Positions 1-10,893 are shown, counted from the first letter of the stretch. The stretch is DNA of 64,000 bases from Tetracentron sinense (GCA_015143295.1 CM026551.1:10374499-10438498); one strand, 5' to 3'. Notes: a model not told the origin generated them from the sequence alone. Translations and numbers: made by a program.

Positions 1-1492
1 TGTTTATCTGTTCCGCGAAAATCATCTATTTTACCAATTAAAATAACATACAATACTCATATGGTGGAAAATAAATACTCAAATATTGTATTTTAATCTT
101 GTCAGAGAATCAAAGGCATTCAATGAACTCATGAATACTATCCTCCTTTCGTAGTAAAGTTGCGACATATTCCTCATCTATTTCTCTTCTGCGATCCAGG
201 ATCTCCTATAGAGTTTGGGGTTGAACCTTGGTCCAGCCTGTGCAATTTCCTCTATCATATTCATGAACTGAGGATAGAAGAAGCATTTGCAGGTACTTTG
301 TTGAAGAAGCACTGCACATGTAAGGCTTACATTCCATGGACCTGTATGCTATTTTAATATGCTTTGAAGCATTTTGCAAGTGCTAAGCCTCGAGGATGAT
401 TCGAGGCATATGCCCCAAATGTTTTTTTAATGACTTTGTTTTGAAGTAAATCAATATAGAATAATATAGATCCATGGATATCATTCAAAATTTATGGATC
501 TATGGTTATTACAACCTATTCTACCTATTGACCATAGAAAGCCCAAAACTTGAGGTTTGAAACCTAGGGTTTCAAGATATAAATGTTTGGATTTGAAGCT
601 TGTTTCTTGGTTTTAATTAAAAAATGGATTACCGAAATAGCGTGTAGGAGAGAGGAAAGAAAAAGAGAAAAAGTAGGGTATTGAAATTGTTAAATAGCCA
701 GCCGTTATGGTTGGCATTATGTAAAGGCCGTATCGGCCATTAGTGGATTTTCCGTTACATAAAGCTGATGTGACGTTATGCAACTTTATGAGCTTTTTAT
801 CGTGTAACATGGCGTAGCCTTGCGAAACCATTACATAGTGGTTTTGGCAATTTTTGATACCATGGACGTGATAGTTAAGAAGACAAGCTTTTAGTTAAAT
901 ATTAATTGTATATTTTGTTTTTCCTCAAACTTATGGATGAATCCATGAACACCACATGTAATTCCAACACTTATGGTTATATATATGCAATTGCAAGATA
1001 GATCAACTCAAAATAATCAATCTGTCTAGATGGGAGCATGCATATGTCAAGATGAAAATTTAAATCTGCCTGCCTCCCCCCATGGATTGTAGATTCGTGA
1101 AGTAGGAGTAAGACTAAGCTCTAGGCAGAGGAATCTAGATTGTAAAGAATTTTTAGACTCCAATTTTCTTTTATTGATTTTTGTTAATAGGACTGCCAAG
1201 AAACCAGCTAGAGGTTTCTTATCAAAAAAAAGAAAGAAAGAAAGAAAGAAAACAGTTCTTTGGATTTTTCCATCCTATGATGGGTCTTAGCTCACCAAAA
1301 TCGTTGCAGCTCAATACTTAAGTCTGATTCTGAAATTAGCATGGAGCTAAGCCCTTTAATCTTGAGAGGATATGTGGCACATTGCTGCATGGATTGTTGG
1401 GCTCTTGATGGGTTGTACTTGATCTTCTTTACTGCATCAAGTCAAACTTGGCTGGGTTCAATCTGTCCAATTTTCACAGGTTCAAGTGGTGG
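1..1492. other. Intergenic, no supported gene
   Basis: AT-rich sequence with no recognisable coding exon. A 65-codon open frame at 160-357 resembles nothing I know. Between about 690 and 835 there are short imperfect inverted repeats built on GTTATG/CGGCC words, which look like the remains of a DNA transposon, but no ends or target duplication could be placed. A short GAAA repeat lies near 1229-1250. Confidence 0.5.
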
Positions 1493-2105
1493 CAGGGGCG
1501 GAGCCAGGATTTTTGGCCGGGGGGGCTAATGGTAAGGTGTGGGGGTTCGGGGGCGTAGGCCCCGAAAAAAAAATTAGTGCCAAGTTTGTGGGTCATCTCA
1601 TCTCTTTGTCTGTTGGTAAAGAATATAGTTTTGAGTAATGATGATTAGCGGACCGGCTGCTTAACTTACCGTCGTGTCCTCGTCCCTTTTAACACTCCTT
1701 TAATCCTAATTAAGCTTACTAAAATTAAATTTAAGATTTTTATTGTTTTTTTCTTCTAAAAAACTAGGTTGGATTGCTTAACTCTATGGGTGAGTGAATC
1801 TTAACCACAATTGGTAAGTGTTAAAGAGGGCCGTGGACCAATGAGGACCGGCCATTTCATTACATGATGGAAAACACTGGTAATTTAAGCATTTTCATAT
1901 GCCTACGCCATCTTAAATTAAATAATATAAATATATAAAAAAAATTTCTTCTCAAAATGTTCAGGGGGGGCTTAGATCCCCCACCACCACCCGGCTTTGC
2001 CCTTGCTCATTGGCCACACCCACATTACACTATACAATAAAAAAAAATCCCAAAAGTTGAGGGGGGGCTTCAGCCCCCCCTGGGCCCCATGTGGCTCCGC
2101 CCCTG
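1493..2105. mobile_element. Non-autonomous hAT (Tip100-like ends) transposon
   Basis: The element begins CAGGGGCGGAGCCA and ends with the exact inverse, giving perfect 14-bp terminal inverted repeats. It is flanked by a perfect 8-bp target duplication AGTGGTGG (1485-1492 and 2106-2113). An 8-bp duplication is the hAT hallmark, and CAGGGGCGGAGCC ends are common among Tip100-like plant hATs. No transposase frame is present in its 613 bp. G-rich and C-rich subterminal runs flank the middle. A second element appears nested at about 1637-1868, because that stretch recurs alone at 39885-40115. Confidence 0.9.
1637..1868. repeat. Nested copy of the dispersed core-repeat family
   Basis: This segment starts near GATTAGCGGACCGG and ends near GGACCGGCC. 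It holds two inverted arms (CCTTTTAACACTCC and TTAACCACAATTGG..GTGTTAAAG). The same arrangement is found at 39885-40115, where there is no surrounding hAT, so it is an independent mobile unit inserted into, or captured by, the hAT element. No target duplication was resolved. Confidence 0.6.
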
Positions 2106-2416
2106 AGTGGTGGTAACATCATGGACTAAGAACTTCATTTAAAAGTTATATTAATTGTATAAATCATGATTATGTACTGTCCTTCCTCGGTTTTCTTTCC
2201 AGAGGAGCTCCGCCTTCTATACATCAATGCTGTATAGAAAACTCGACAAAAAATGTCTTTAGACTTGAGCACCACAAACGTGTGGATTATGCGTTGATTT
2301 TGGTGATATTCCCGAATGTTGTTTACTTTAAAGACATGCTGTAGAGGAGGTGGGCCCCAATATGATCCCTTCTTGGTGTTTAATCACGAGGAGAGCCAGA
2401 AACTGAATGAAGTGAG

Positions 2417-2646
2417 CAGTGTAATCAAAGTGTCCAAGCAATGCCTAGGCGATAGGGGGGTTCCCTAGGCGAGGCAATGCCTAGGCATTTTTATTAGGCG
2501 ATGCCTAGGCGACCAAAATGTATTTATTTTGTTTACATTATATAATATTATTTAAGAATTATTGAGTGCCTCCCTAGATCATGAACTTGGCGATAGGGGT
2601 CCTGGCTAGGCGAGACGGTGGCCTAGGCGACATTTTGGCTACACTG
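2417..2646. mobile_element. hAT-type MITE rich in CCTAGGCGA
   Basis: The ends are CAGTGTAATCAAAGTGTC and the inverse of CAGTGTAGCCAAAATGTC. They are flanked by 8-bp repeats GAAGTGAG (2409-2416) and GAACTGAG (2647-2654), one mismatch. The interior repeats CCTAGGCGA and its inverse many times. It has 230 bp and no coding capacity. Confidence 0.75.
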
Positions 2647-2972
2647 GAACTGAGTAATTTATTTTCTCCAGTTTCTTCTTTGTGTTTTTATTCAAGGCAG
2701 TTATTTAATCCGGAGAATTGAGATATGAGGAGAGAAGGAGAAGGAGGAGCTGATACTGAAAACGCTATTCACATAAGAGAGTAATCTGTGACAATTCTGT
2801 GTTTATGTTTCCTGATTTGTACTTATGAGTGCATAAAATTCAATGGATTTTACATTTGGAGTGTTCCGATTGGTGTTAATTTCTTAGTTCATTTTGATTT
2901 TGACTTTATCTGACACAAATACGGTAATCAGTTAGTATTGTGTTCCGAAGGGTAAAGGAATTATATCTGTTG

Positions 2973-3501
2973 TCCAAAGTTTTAAAACGGCAAGGTGTGA
3001 GGTGAGGCATTTGGACCTAATACCTCACGCTTCCTCATTTTGTAGATAAAAAATAATTAAAAATTAGAAAAAATTGCAATATATATATAGAAGTGCTAAA
3101 CAAATTATTCAATCATCGTTTATCAAGAAAAGTAAGTCTCAGAAAGGCAAGCAAAAGCTGCAATCTAAATATACATTTCTATTCATATACTTATTGCAAA
3201 ATAGATGATGCTTTGTCATCAATTCATGTACTACATTTTGGATTCCAAGAGACAACTGCAAAGAATTCTTGAAGAGGGACAAATGAAGAAAGAAAAAATA
3301 ATTTCAAAAGCCATAAGTTATGCAGTTAGAACCCAAATTTAGGTTGACGTATGCCTTAGTTATAAAGCGAGTCACTAGGCGTGGGACAATTATCTCATGT
3401 GAATCTCACACTATGAGGTGTGAGCCTCAAGGTTAAGCCTCTTTAAGCCCCGCCCGGGGCGAGCCTTGTGGCGTAAGTTTCACATGCCTTTTAAAACACT
3501 G
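2973..3501. mobile_element. Probable hAT-type non-autonomous element
   Basis: The left end has AAGTTTTAAAACGGC and the right end the inverse of CAGTGTTTTAAAAGGC. Subterminal words on the two sides are complementary (GGTGAGGC on the left, GCCTC and GCGAGCC on the right). Candidate 8-bp duplications are ATCTGTTG and ATCTGTAA, two mismatches, so the boundaries are tentative. Confidence 0.5.
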
Positions 3502-3969
3502 ATCTGTAAAACATTCTCCAAACGAATGTTAGTCATTTACTCATCCCACTGATGTCAGATTTACTCTTTAATCTTAGGGTTGATGTTCTGCAGATGACAG
3601 TTGCATTTTGTTTTTGTCCAGTAATTTCCTTACAGAATGCTTACCTATGTGGATATCCTGTTTGCTAAATTTATGAATACTTTTCCTTTATTCCAAGTGC
3701 ATTGAAACTCGAGTGTAGTGTTGATCTCATTTTAGTTGCTGCAGTGAGTTGAGAGTTCCTTTCCAACTTCCAAGAAACTTTTCTAGTGACTAAAGTTCAT
3801 ATCCAATGATAGTTAAAGGGACAATGTTTTAGGTTGGACTTTCAATTGTACATTGATTCTCTATTTACACCACCTCAAGCCAAAGCATTGTCTAACTGGA
3901 TAGCCCCTTTGAAGTACATTTACGCAAAGTTATTCCTGTACTCCCATTCTGATTTCAGCAGTCTTGATG

Positions 3970-4346
3970 GAGATCGAATCAGAGCCAATTGTGATTGAAC
4001 TCAGGGTGAATTCAATCTCACCCACAGGCCAACACGTTTCCCTTTTAATCCCAATTAACTATGGTTAAGATTCACTAACCCTTGGGGTTCAACTGTGTAA
4101 TCTTAGTTTTTTTTTAAATATATTGAAAAAAATATTATCTTTAAAGGTTAAAAATTCTTAACCACGGAACACTTTTTAAATATTTTTTTTCTTCTAAAAA
4201 CCAACATTATATTGTTGAACCCCAAGGGTTAGTGAATCTTAGCCACAATTTATAGGGGTTAAAGGGACACGTGTTGGCCTGTGGCCTGTGGGTGCGATTG
4301 AATTCTCTCTGAGTTCAATTGAAATTGGCTCTGATTCGATCTCCTC
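3970..4346. mobile_element. Mutator-like MITE (9-bp TSD) with core module
   Basis: A perfect 9-bp target duplication GTCTTGATG (3961-3969 and 4347-4355) bounds inverted ends GAGATCGAATCAGAGCC and GAGGAGATCGAATCAGAGCC. The arms stay complementary over more than 100 bp: each runs through TTGAACTCAG, a CACCCACAGGCC-type block, an ACACGTGTT-type block and a CTTAACC block. The centre is A/T-rich. A 9-bp duplication indicates a MULE. It lies less than 300 bp upstream of the first visible ARF-GAP exon, so within an intron if that gene extends to the left. The core sequence is shared with many other elements in the window. Confidence 0.85.
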
Positions 4347-4615
4347 GTCTTGATGGTACCCTTCCTACTCTCTAGAACATGCTTAGGACCTTATGTTCCT
4401 ATTCTTTTGATCTCTTTATAGGGATTTAATTGCATATAATACTTAATTTTCATATAATAAGGTTAACTTATTGGTACTATTTAGAGTTTGAATCATGTTG
4501 CCAATTTACCATATGATTTGCTGTACTTCACTGTCTGATCAGTTGGCTTGCATCTATGATGCATGTGCTCTGTCAGTACTCTGATGCTCTTACAACCCAT
4601 CATTATCAGATTCAG

Positions 4616-5288
4616 GAAACTGATGAAGCAAGGAAGAAGTTCTCAAATGCGAAGTCTATTTCATCAGCCCAATTTTTTGGAGATCAAAACAAATCAGGTG
4701 ACATGGAAGCTCAAGCTTCCTTGCAGAAGTTTTCGGTATGTGCAGCTAGTTACCATCAATGTTATAGTTTGGCAATATTACAAACTTGTTAGAAAAGGTG
4801 AACTGTATCTACTTGCAAGTCGCAGTTTTTTGAGGATTCTTCAACTTCCCTCATGAAGGGAATTCTTAGATCAAAACCCATTGGATCTTTTCATAGTAAC
4901 TGATTCCATTCTGCCTGTACTGATCTTATCTAATCAGGAGTAGGATCAAGGAAGGCATCTTTATTTCCCCTTCTTTATGGATTCAAGTTCATTAACCTTT
5001 TTGTGGATTTCTGACTGATCTATATATCATTTCTATTTTTTTTTTATAGAGTTCAACAGCCATCTCCAGCTCTGATCTTTTTGGTCACGATGTGGATGAT
5101 TCCCGACTTGACTTAACTGCAGCTGACCTCATCAACCGTTTCTCTTTCCAGGTATATGCATTGTGAGTTTGTTGTGTTTCCAGTTGCTGACCTTAAAATT
5201 GATAAATTAGAACAATCAAGCAGAAGGTTGTGCTTGTCATGTTAAAGTCTCATTCTTGCTAGAACATGTCTGCTTGCTCTTGAAATTA

Positions 5289-5334
<46 letters not shown>

Positions 5335-5519
5335 ACTAGTTGATACCTTATTTCACTCGGAACCTTGGACTGAGCTTATTTTGGCTTAATCTTTTTGTTT
5401 TGCCTCTGCAGGCATCACAGGATATCTCATCCCTTAAGAATATTGCAGGAGATACTGGGAAGAAACTCACTTCCCTGGCATCCAGTTTTATGACAGATCT
5501 TCAGGATAGAATCCTCTGA
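4616..5519 (+). CDS. C-terminal exons of an AGD8/9/10-type ARF GTPase-activating protein (partial)
   Basis: Three exons join in frame: 4616-4735 (40 codons), 5050-5151 (34 codons) and 5412-5519 (35 codons plus TGA). All introns are phase 0 with GT donors and AG acceptors after T-rich tracts. The 109 residues begin [13 protein letters not shown], continue through [14 protein letters not shown] and a DLFGHD segment, and end [14 protein letters not shown]. This is the conserved tail of plant ARF-GAPs of the AGD8/9/10 group, which activate GTP hydrolysis by ARF GTPases in Golgi vesicle traffic (family knowledge). The catalytic zinc-finger ARF-GAP domain is N-terminal and is not seen in the 4.6 kb upstream, which is full of transposons. 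Either a long transposon-laden intron separates it, or this is a truncated copy. The three exons carry no disabling change. Confidence 0.85.
5291..5331. repeat. (AT)n microsatellite in ARF-GAP intron
   Basis: About 40 bp of AT dinucleotide with one interruption, inside the last intron between the exons ending at 5151 and starting at 5412. Confidence 0.9.
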
Positions 5520-6393
5520 GGAAGATTCATCATCATCAGATTCTGATGTGTGCATTCTCAAGAATCTCTGAAGAACTCCCTATGATACCAGACAATTTCT
5601 AGTACATGTTAAAAGAGCTTGTTATAAATTCTTTTGGAAGATGAAAATAGGATTTAAATTCTCCAAGTTGCTGCTTGGGCGGGTGGAATTAATATTTGAA
5701 ATTTGATATATGTCCAGTCTTGCACGTTTTAGTATGGATTATCAGTTTCCATTGTTGGGCCAATCCCAAGTTTCATACTGCCCTCTGTATTAAGAGTTAG
5801 GTTGAAGTTGAAATGATCAGCATTACAATATTACATGTTTTAGGGGTTAAAACTGTTGTGCATCTGTTTCCATCTTTTCCTTCATTAGATTTAAAAAAAA
5901 AAAAAAAAAGTCTGTATCTGGGAAGTTTTTCTAGTGATCAGCCTCGAAATATTATTGTTAAGACTTGTTACACAGGAACCCTAGAACCGTGTGCACTGGT
6001 TTGGGATTGTTTAGGCAGAGATCGACAATAGGAAAAAGTAACCTACGAATGATTACCCCTTGACCGTACTTTTTCTACATGAATTGGCACACCTTGGAGT
6101 GAAAATTTTCTTTAGAGCAGACTTTCAATCCCCTGCTCCACCAGCTTTAATGCTTTAATCCTCTCGTCATTCCACACCACACCCCGCCTCTTGTGCCAAT
6201 GGTGGGGTGTGGCCTCTCTCCTGCGTGAGGTCTTAGGATCCATTTCCTGGGTGATGAGTAGCAAGAACTCCAAGATATCCTCCAACAAAAAAAAGTCCTC
6301 TCGTCATTCCAACTCAGATAAAGGGGTCATTATAGTTATTTATTTTATTATTATTATTATTATCATTTAGCTACTGTTAGTAGCATCAGGTAG
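5520..6393. other. 3' UTR of the ARF-GAP gene, then intergenic sequence
   Basis: The first 200-300 bp after the TGA are probably 3' UTR. A 17-A run lies at about 5892-5908, and an ATT trinucleotide repeat at about 6345-6363. No other gene was seen. Confidence 0.5.
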
Positions 6394-6613
6394 GGGGCTG
6401 GATTTGATCTGGCTCTTGCCTGACCAAAATCATCCTGCTTCTACATAACAGGGTGACATGTGGTGATAAAAAGGGGAGAAATATCAATTGGGGAGAAGTC
6501 AAAAAACAGGGGAGGTAATAAAATGACTTCTCCCCTATTTATCGCCACATGCCGGATGTTTTGTGGAGGCTGGATGATTTTGGTCTGGTGAGAGCCAGAT
6601 CAAATCCAGCCCC
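6394..6613. mobile_element. Mutator-like MITE, 220 bp
   Basis: Terminal inverted repeats of about 45 bp start GGGGCTGGATTTGATCTGGC and match the inverse of the right end with few changes. Flanks are 9-bp ATCAGGTAG (6385-6393) and ATCAGGTTG (6614-6622), one mismatch. The interior carries GGGGAGAAGTCAAAAAA and its inverse, also present in the MITE at 14886-15189, so the two are related. Confidence 0.8.
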
Positions 6614-6758
6614 ATCAGGTTGTGGTTAGCAGCGGGGATCAAGTTGTACCACAATGGGAGTGGATACCAAGACCTCTCTTAGAAGTATGGGGTCCCGATT
6701 ATGATGTAATTCATTGTTTGCTTTGAAATAGGTTTAAGAATTCAATACTTATCTACAA

Positions 6759-6910
6759 GCCTAACCATATGAATTTATAGGAATCAATTCTTAATGTTAA
6801 TGGTTGAGATTTTGTTATGTGTACTTGGAGTAATGTAGCCTAACCAAATGAATTTAGAGGAATCTATTCTTAATGGTTGAGATTTTGTTACGTGTACTTG
6901 GAGTAATGTG
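6759..6910. repeat. Tandem duplication, about 79-bp unit
   Basis: Two diverged copies begin GCCTAACCATATGAATTTA (6759) and GCCTAACCAAATGAATTTA (6838). Both end in GTGTACTTGGAGTAATGT. Confidence 0.85.
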
Positions 6911-7346
6911 ATAAGGAGTAATGTGGTAGTAGAGCATGTACCATTTCGTTGTATAATTTCTCATTTGCTATTATCAATTTTATTCATATGCTTGAGTTGT
7001 GTTTTATGCAAGAAAGGTTTTCATACGTTTTTAAGTAATTTTAAAAGTACAATAAATAAATGAAGAAATAATTCATATTTCTAAGTAATTTTAGAAGTAC
7101 AATAAGGAAGTAAATAAACAATTCTGCATATGGCAATTGCTTTCCAGTGTTGGGTTCGACTTCTCATTCCCCCTTCGGGGCCAGTCCCGCATGGATTTTC
7201 TTGGCTTAACTGGTGCGGCCGGGTTGCAATCTCTCGTCGCACCCTCAGGAAATATTCCTTACCAAAAGGGTTGGGGACATCCTGAGTTTCCAAAAACCAC
7301 ATTGCAATTGCCGAAAAAAAAAAAAACACATGGAATCATCCACGGT

Positions 7347-7561
7347 TATAACCGGACTCCTTGGAGTCTAGTTGCAACACAAATGCCTTTTTAAGTGTTT
7401 TTAACTCTAATCATAAAATTAATATTTTTTTTTAAACCAAGGTTAGATGATTGAATCTTAAAGGTTAGTAAATCTTAATCACAATTAATCATAATTAAAG
7501 GTACTAAAAGAGACACGTGTTGACTTATAAGACTAACAGGACTCCAAGGAGTAAGGTTATA
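7347..7561. mobile_element. Small inverted-repeat element with core module
   Basis: The left end ATAACCGGACTCCTTGGAGT pairs with the right end ACTCCAAGGAGTAAGGTTAT. Between them lie AACCAAGGTTAGATG, TAAATCTTAATCACAATTAA and GACACGTGTTG, which belong to the dispersed core family. No target duplication could be fixed. Confidence 0.55.
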
Positions 7562-7998
7562 AACTTATTTTTATTGTTTTTTTAATAAATATTTATAATA
7601 TATTTATTTACATGATTAATATAAGTAAACCAAACTAAGGAACTAAGCGAACCGAGAAACGAATTCTTTTATCCTATTCCTACCGAATCGGGTTCACTCT
7701 AAAGTGATGAATTGCTAACCCGAATTCGAACAAAGCGAATAGACGAACTAGATAACATTAGATAGAACGATAGAGAATTACAAGTCAAAAACGAACATAT
7801 GGATAACGATGTGGGTGTAAATGGATACGAATATTATAATATTATCCACCTGATTCGTTTCCTAATAATAGTTTTACTATTTGTTTGCTTGGGTGTAAAT
7901 GGTACATATTATCGGATTCGTTTACAAATAAGTAATTTTGGACACAAATTCATATATAGAAATATCCAATTTAATAATATCTAACCAATTATAATAAT

Positions 7999-9466
7999 GA
8001 GGTTATTGCATATCTGCTACATTCTTGCTACTGCAAATACATTGTTATAAATAACAATTTTATAAATTAACTCATTGTTTTGCAGCAACTAGATAAAGAA
8101 CCTCTATCCATAGTTCTGTTAAGGCTTTCGTTTATAGTTGTTAATCAAATAACTATTATGCCCTTAAGAGATTTCATAATCTCACAAACCTTTTTTAACT
8201 ACTCTTGAACTATGATTAATAAATTTTAGCCTCTATGTTTAGTTTTTTTTAATCTTTTCCTAAAACTCAAGATTAGATGCTTTAACCTTAAGAGTTATTG
8301 AATCTTAACCATAGTTAAAGGGAGTCAAAAGGGGACACAATATTTTTTTTTATACTTTAACCCTAAGGATTAGTAAATCTTAACCATAGTTAAAGGGAGT
8401 TAAAAGGGGACACAATATTTTTTTTCTCAAAACCAAGGTTTGATGCTTTAACCCTAAGGGTTAGTGAATCTTAACCACATGTAAAAGAAGTTAAAAGGGG
8501 CACACTAATTTTTTAATTTTTTTAAAAAAACCAAGGTTAGATGCTTTAACCCTAAGTGTTAGTGAATCTTAACCAAACTTAAAGATAGTTAAAAGGAGAC
8601 ATATTAAATATTTTTAATTACCAAGGTTAGATTCTTTTCCTAAGGGTTAATGAACCCTAACCACAGTTATAGGGAGTTAAAAGACATGTTAATTTTTTGT
8701 TTCTAAAAGCCAATATTAGATGGTTTAACCCTAAGGGTGAGTGAATCGTAACTACTGCTAAAGGGAGTTAAAAGGGGACACATTAAATTTTAATTTTCTT
8801 ACAAACCAAGGTTAGATGCTTTAATCTTAAGGGTTAGGGAACCTTAAGCATGGTTATAAGGAGTTTAAAGACATTAAAAAGAAAAACGGACACGTTAATT
8901 TTTTCTAATTCTAAAAGTCAAGGTTAGATGCTTTAACCCCTAATGGTTAATGAATCTTAACCATAGTTAAAGGGAGTTAAAAGGGCACGTTATATAATTA
9001 TTTACCTTTTAAAACCAAGGTTAGATGCTTTAACCCTAAGGGTGAGTGTATCTTAACCACAATTAAAGAGAGTTAAGTGGGACATGTTAATTTTTTTTAA
9101 AACCAAGGTTAGATGCTTTACCCCTAAGGGTGTGAGTCTTAATCATAGTTAAATAAAGTTAAAATGAGATAAATTAACCACACAATGCCGGGTTAGAACT
9201 TGTTAACCATAGTTCAAGGCAATGAAAGGCTTTATGAGGTTATCAACTATCTTAAGGGCATAATAGTCATTTTTTTTAACAATAATAAACGAAAGTCTTA
9301 CGAAACTAAGGGTTAGGTTGATTCTTTACCAGTTGCAAAACCATGAGTTTTTTCGCAAAACTTAATTGTTTAACGGTTGCAAAGCCATGAGTTAATTTGC
9401 AAAACTGTTACACATTACAATGTATTTGCAAAGCATGTAAAACGTAGCAGTTGATATGCAAAAAAA

Positions 9467-9469
<3 letters not shown>
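7999..9469. mobile_element. Long-inverted-repeat (foldback-like) element with internal tandem array
   Basis: About 180-210 bp at each end are inverted copies. The left arm starts GAGGTTATTGCATATCTGC, and the right arm ends TTGATATGCAAAAAAACTC. Further in, CTTTCGTTTATAGTTGTTAA and CTATTATGCCCTTAAG on the left face AACAATAATAAACGAAAG and CTTAAGGGCATAATAG on the right. The space between is filled by about ten tandem units (8215-9180). No coding frame is present. The flanks are TA-rich (ATAATAAT left, ATATATAT right), so the target duplication is unresolved. Long arms and lack of genes fit a MULE or foldback type, but the class is not proven. Confidence 0.75.
8215..9180. repeat. Array of about ten diverged 80-100 bp tandem units
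   Basis: Each unit reads approximately ACCAAGGTTAGATGCTTTAA, then CCCTAAGGGTTAGTGAATC, TTAACCACAGTTAAAGG and GAGTTAAAAGGGGACA, then a poly-T spacer. Units start near 8265, 8346, 8431, 8530, 8621, 8709, 8806, 8917, 9014 and 9103. They differ by many substitutions, so the array is old. The same unit occurs singly in other elements of the window. Confidence 0.9.

Positions 9470-9513
<44 letters not shown>
9470..9513. repeat. (TA)n microsatellite
   Basis: About 44 bp of TA dinucleotide directly abutting the right end of the long-inverted-repeat element. Confidence 0.95.
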
Positions 9514-9517
<4 letters not shown>

Positions 9518-9732
9518 TTATATTTTTAAAGTAATCGGATAATTTAGATATTTTTTGAATTTTAATATTTTAACCGGAGTCTATACAAATATCATATTTT
9601 ACTATCCATTGGATTTTTTTTCGAATTAAGATATTTAATCTGATACGAATTCAGATATATCACCATTTGCTCTAATTTGGTTCTGTTTACAACTCTACAT
9701 GTAGACCCTAAACTGCAACTCATTTATAAAAG

Positions 9733-9975
9733 TAATAGTCCCCTCCTCAATGAGGAGGAGACTATTCATCCTCGCCCTCACAAAGCCCCTTTGAACTAGG
9801 GTTAACAAATTTTAATGCTTGTATTTTTTTTCTAAAAACAAAGATAAGTTATTTTAACCTTAAGGGTTAAGAAATCTTAATCACGGTTACAGATTAAAAA
9901 AGGAACACGTGGCACAAAAAAGGAGGCTAAGACAATAAATCACCTCATTGGGCCAAGGAGGTGATTTCCTATTTA
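9733..9975. repeat. Hairpin-ended repeat, copy A
   Basis: It opens with the palindrome TAGTCCCCTCCTCAATGAGG-AGGAGACTA and closes with AATCACCTCATTGG-CCAAGGAGGTGATT. The middle holds a core-family unit and GAACACGTGGCAC. Copy B has the same plan at 10300-10565, so this is a defined short mobile family. Confidence 0.7.
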
Positions 9976-10299
9976 TAAACCGGATGCAAAATTAAAACCA
10001 ATAAAAAACTGCTTAACCCAAGCCCAATTATAAGTACGTTGAGAAAATCTAACCCGACACGGGTCTAACCCGTGAAAAGGCATACGGGTTGATGAGTCTG
10101 AAGTTGGCACTGATAATCAAAACCTCTTAAGGATTTTGGCTGCGTGAGAACACTTAAGGGGTAGAAAGGGAGAGGCGACGCCATGGTAGACTGACTACTT
10201 ATTCTAAACCTAGCGCATGGTATTTTCCTCCGCCCAAACCCGGACTTTGAGGTCTAATTTGTCGTATGTGAACTGTCCTCGTTTTGATATATATATGAG

Positions 10300-10565
10300 C
10301 AATAGTCACCTTCCTCGTGATGAGGAGGGGACTATTCCTTCTCGCTCTCGCAAACCCTTTGAACTATGATTAAAAAATTAACCATATGATATGATTAATT
10401 TTTTTAAAAATATTTTTTTCTAAAAACAAAAGGTAGATGTGTGAACCCTAGAGGTGACTGAATCTTAACCACAGTTAATGGGAGTAAAGAGGGGACACGT
10501 GGCCCCAAGAAAGGGGGACGAGATGGTAAGTCACCTCCTCGGACCGGGGAGGTGATTATTTTTCT
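10300..10565. repeat. Hairpin-ended repeat, copy B
   Basis: It opens AATAGTCACCTTCCTCGTGA-TGAGGAGGGGACTATT and closes GTCACCTCCTCGG-CCGGGGAGGTGATT. The centre carries AATCTTAACCACAGTTAATG and GACACGTGGCCCC. It is diverged from copy A but collinear with it. Confidence 0.7.
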
Positions 10566-10720
10566 ATATATATATATATAGGCATGGCGTAAGGGGTAGT
10601 CTTATTCAAAAGATTTTGGTTGGTGATGGGGAAATGGAAACTAAGGGCCTCGAAAGTCCCCTATCCTTGTTGTCAACCCTCGTTCAACACTAAAGTTCAA
10701 ACATTTGAAATTCTTGTGGT

Positions 10721-10893
10721 ACACAGCAGAGCTTTGTCTCAGCGGTAGTGTATCTCCTGTTTTGGGGGAGGTACCGGGTTCCATTCCCGAGAGGGTGAGA
10801 GTTTGTGTATACTCTCCACCCACCCACTAACGGATACTAACACCTAACTGGTATTGCGGCCCAAATGTATATCTGGGAAAAAAGAAAAACCTG
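10721..10893 (+). mobile_element. SINE family 1, copy 1
   Basis: The A-box-like CTCAGCGGTAGTG and B-box-like GGGTTCCATTCCCGAG are spaced as in a tRNA-type Pol III promoter. The body ends GGTATTGCGGCCC, followed by an A-rich tail. Flanks share TTGTGGT (10714-10720 and 10894-10900), a short, eroded target duplication. Two further copies (46617-46782 and 59400-59576) have longer perfect duplications and confirm the family. Confidence 0.8.

Larger units (their letters stand above)
7888..9699. mobile_element. Possible outer hAT-like element interrupted by a second insertion
   Basis: The left end TTGGGTGTAAATGGTAC and the right end GTTCTGTTTACAACTCTA are partly complementary (GGTGTAAA against TTTACAACTC). 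They bracket AT-rich, TATCGGATTCG-type sequence on both sides of the better defined element at 7999-9469. This suggests nesting, but the ends are diverged and no target duplication is clear. Confidence 0.35.

Noticed and set aside
160-357. 65-codon open frame as a gene fragment
   Set aside because: No recognisable motif, and the only evidence is its length, which is expected by chance.
4556-4615. Extension of the ARF-GAP exon upstream to an ATG at 4556
   Set aside because: The family sequence begins at ETDEARKKF after a good acceptor at 4615. The residues before it show no similarity.
8215-9180. Telomere-like CCCTAA sequence or a CRISPR-like array
   Set aside because: CCCTAA occurs once per 80-100 bp unit, not in tandem heptamers. 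Units are diverged throughout, without conserved repeats separated by unique spacers, in a plant genome.
10721-10893. tRNA gene
   Set aside because: A and B boxes are present, but no cloverleaf or acceptor stem follows. Collinear copies with target duplications show it is a SINE.
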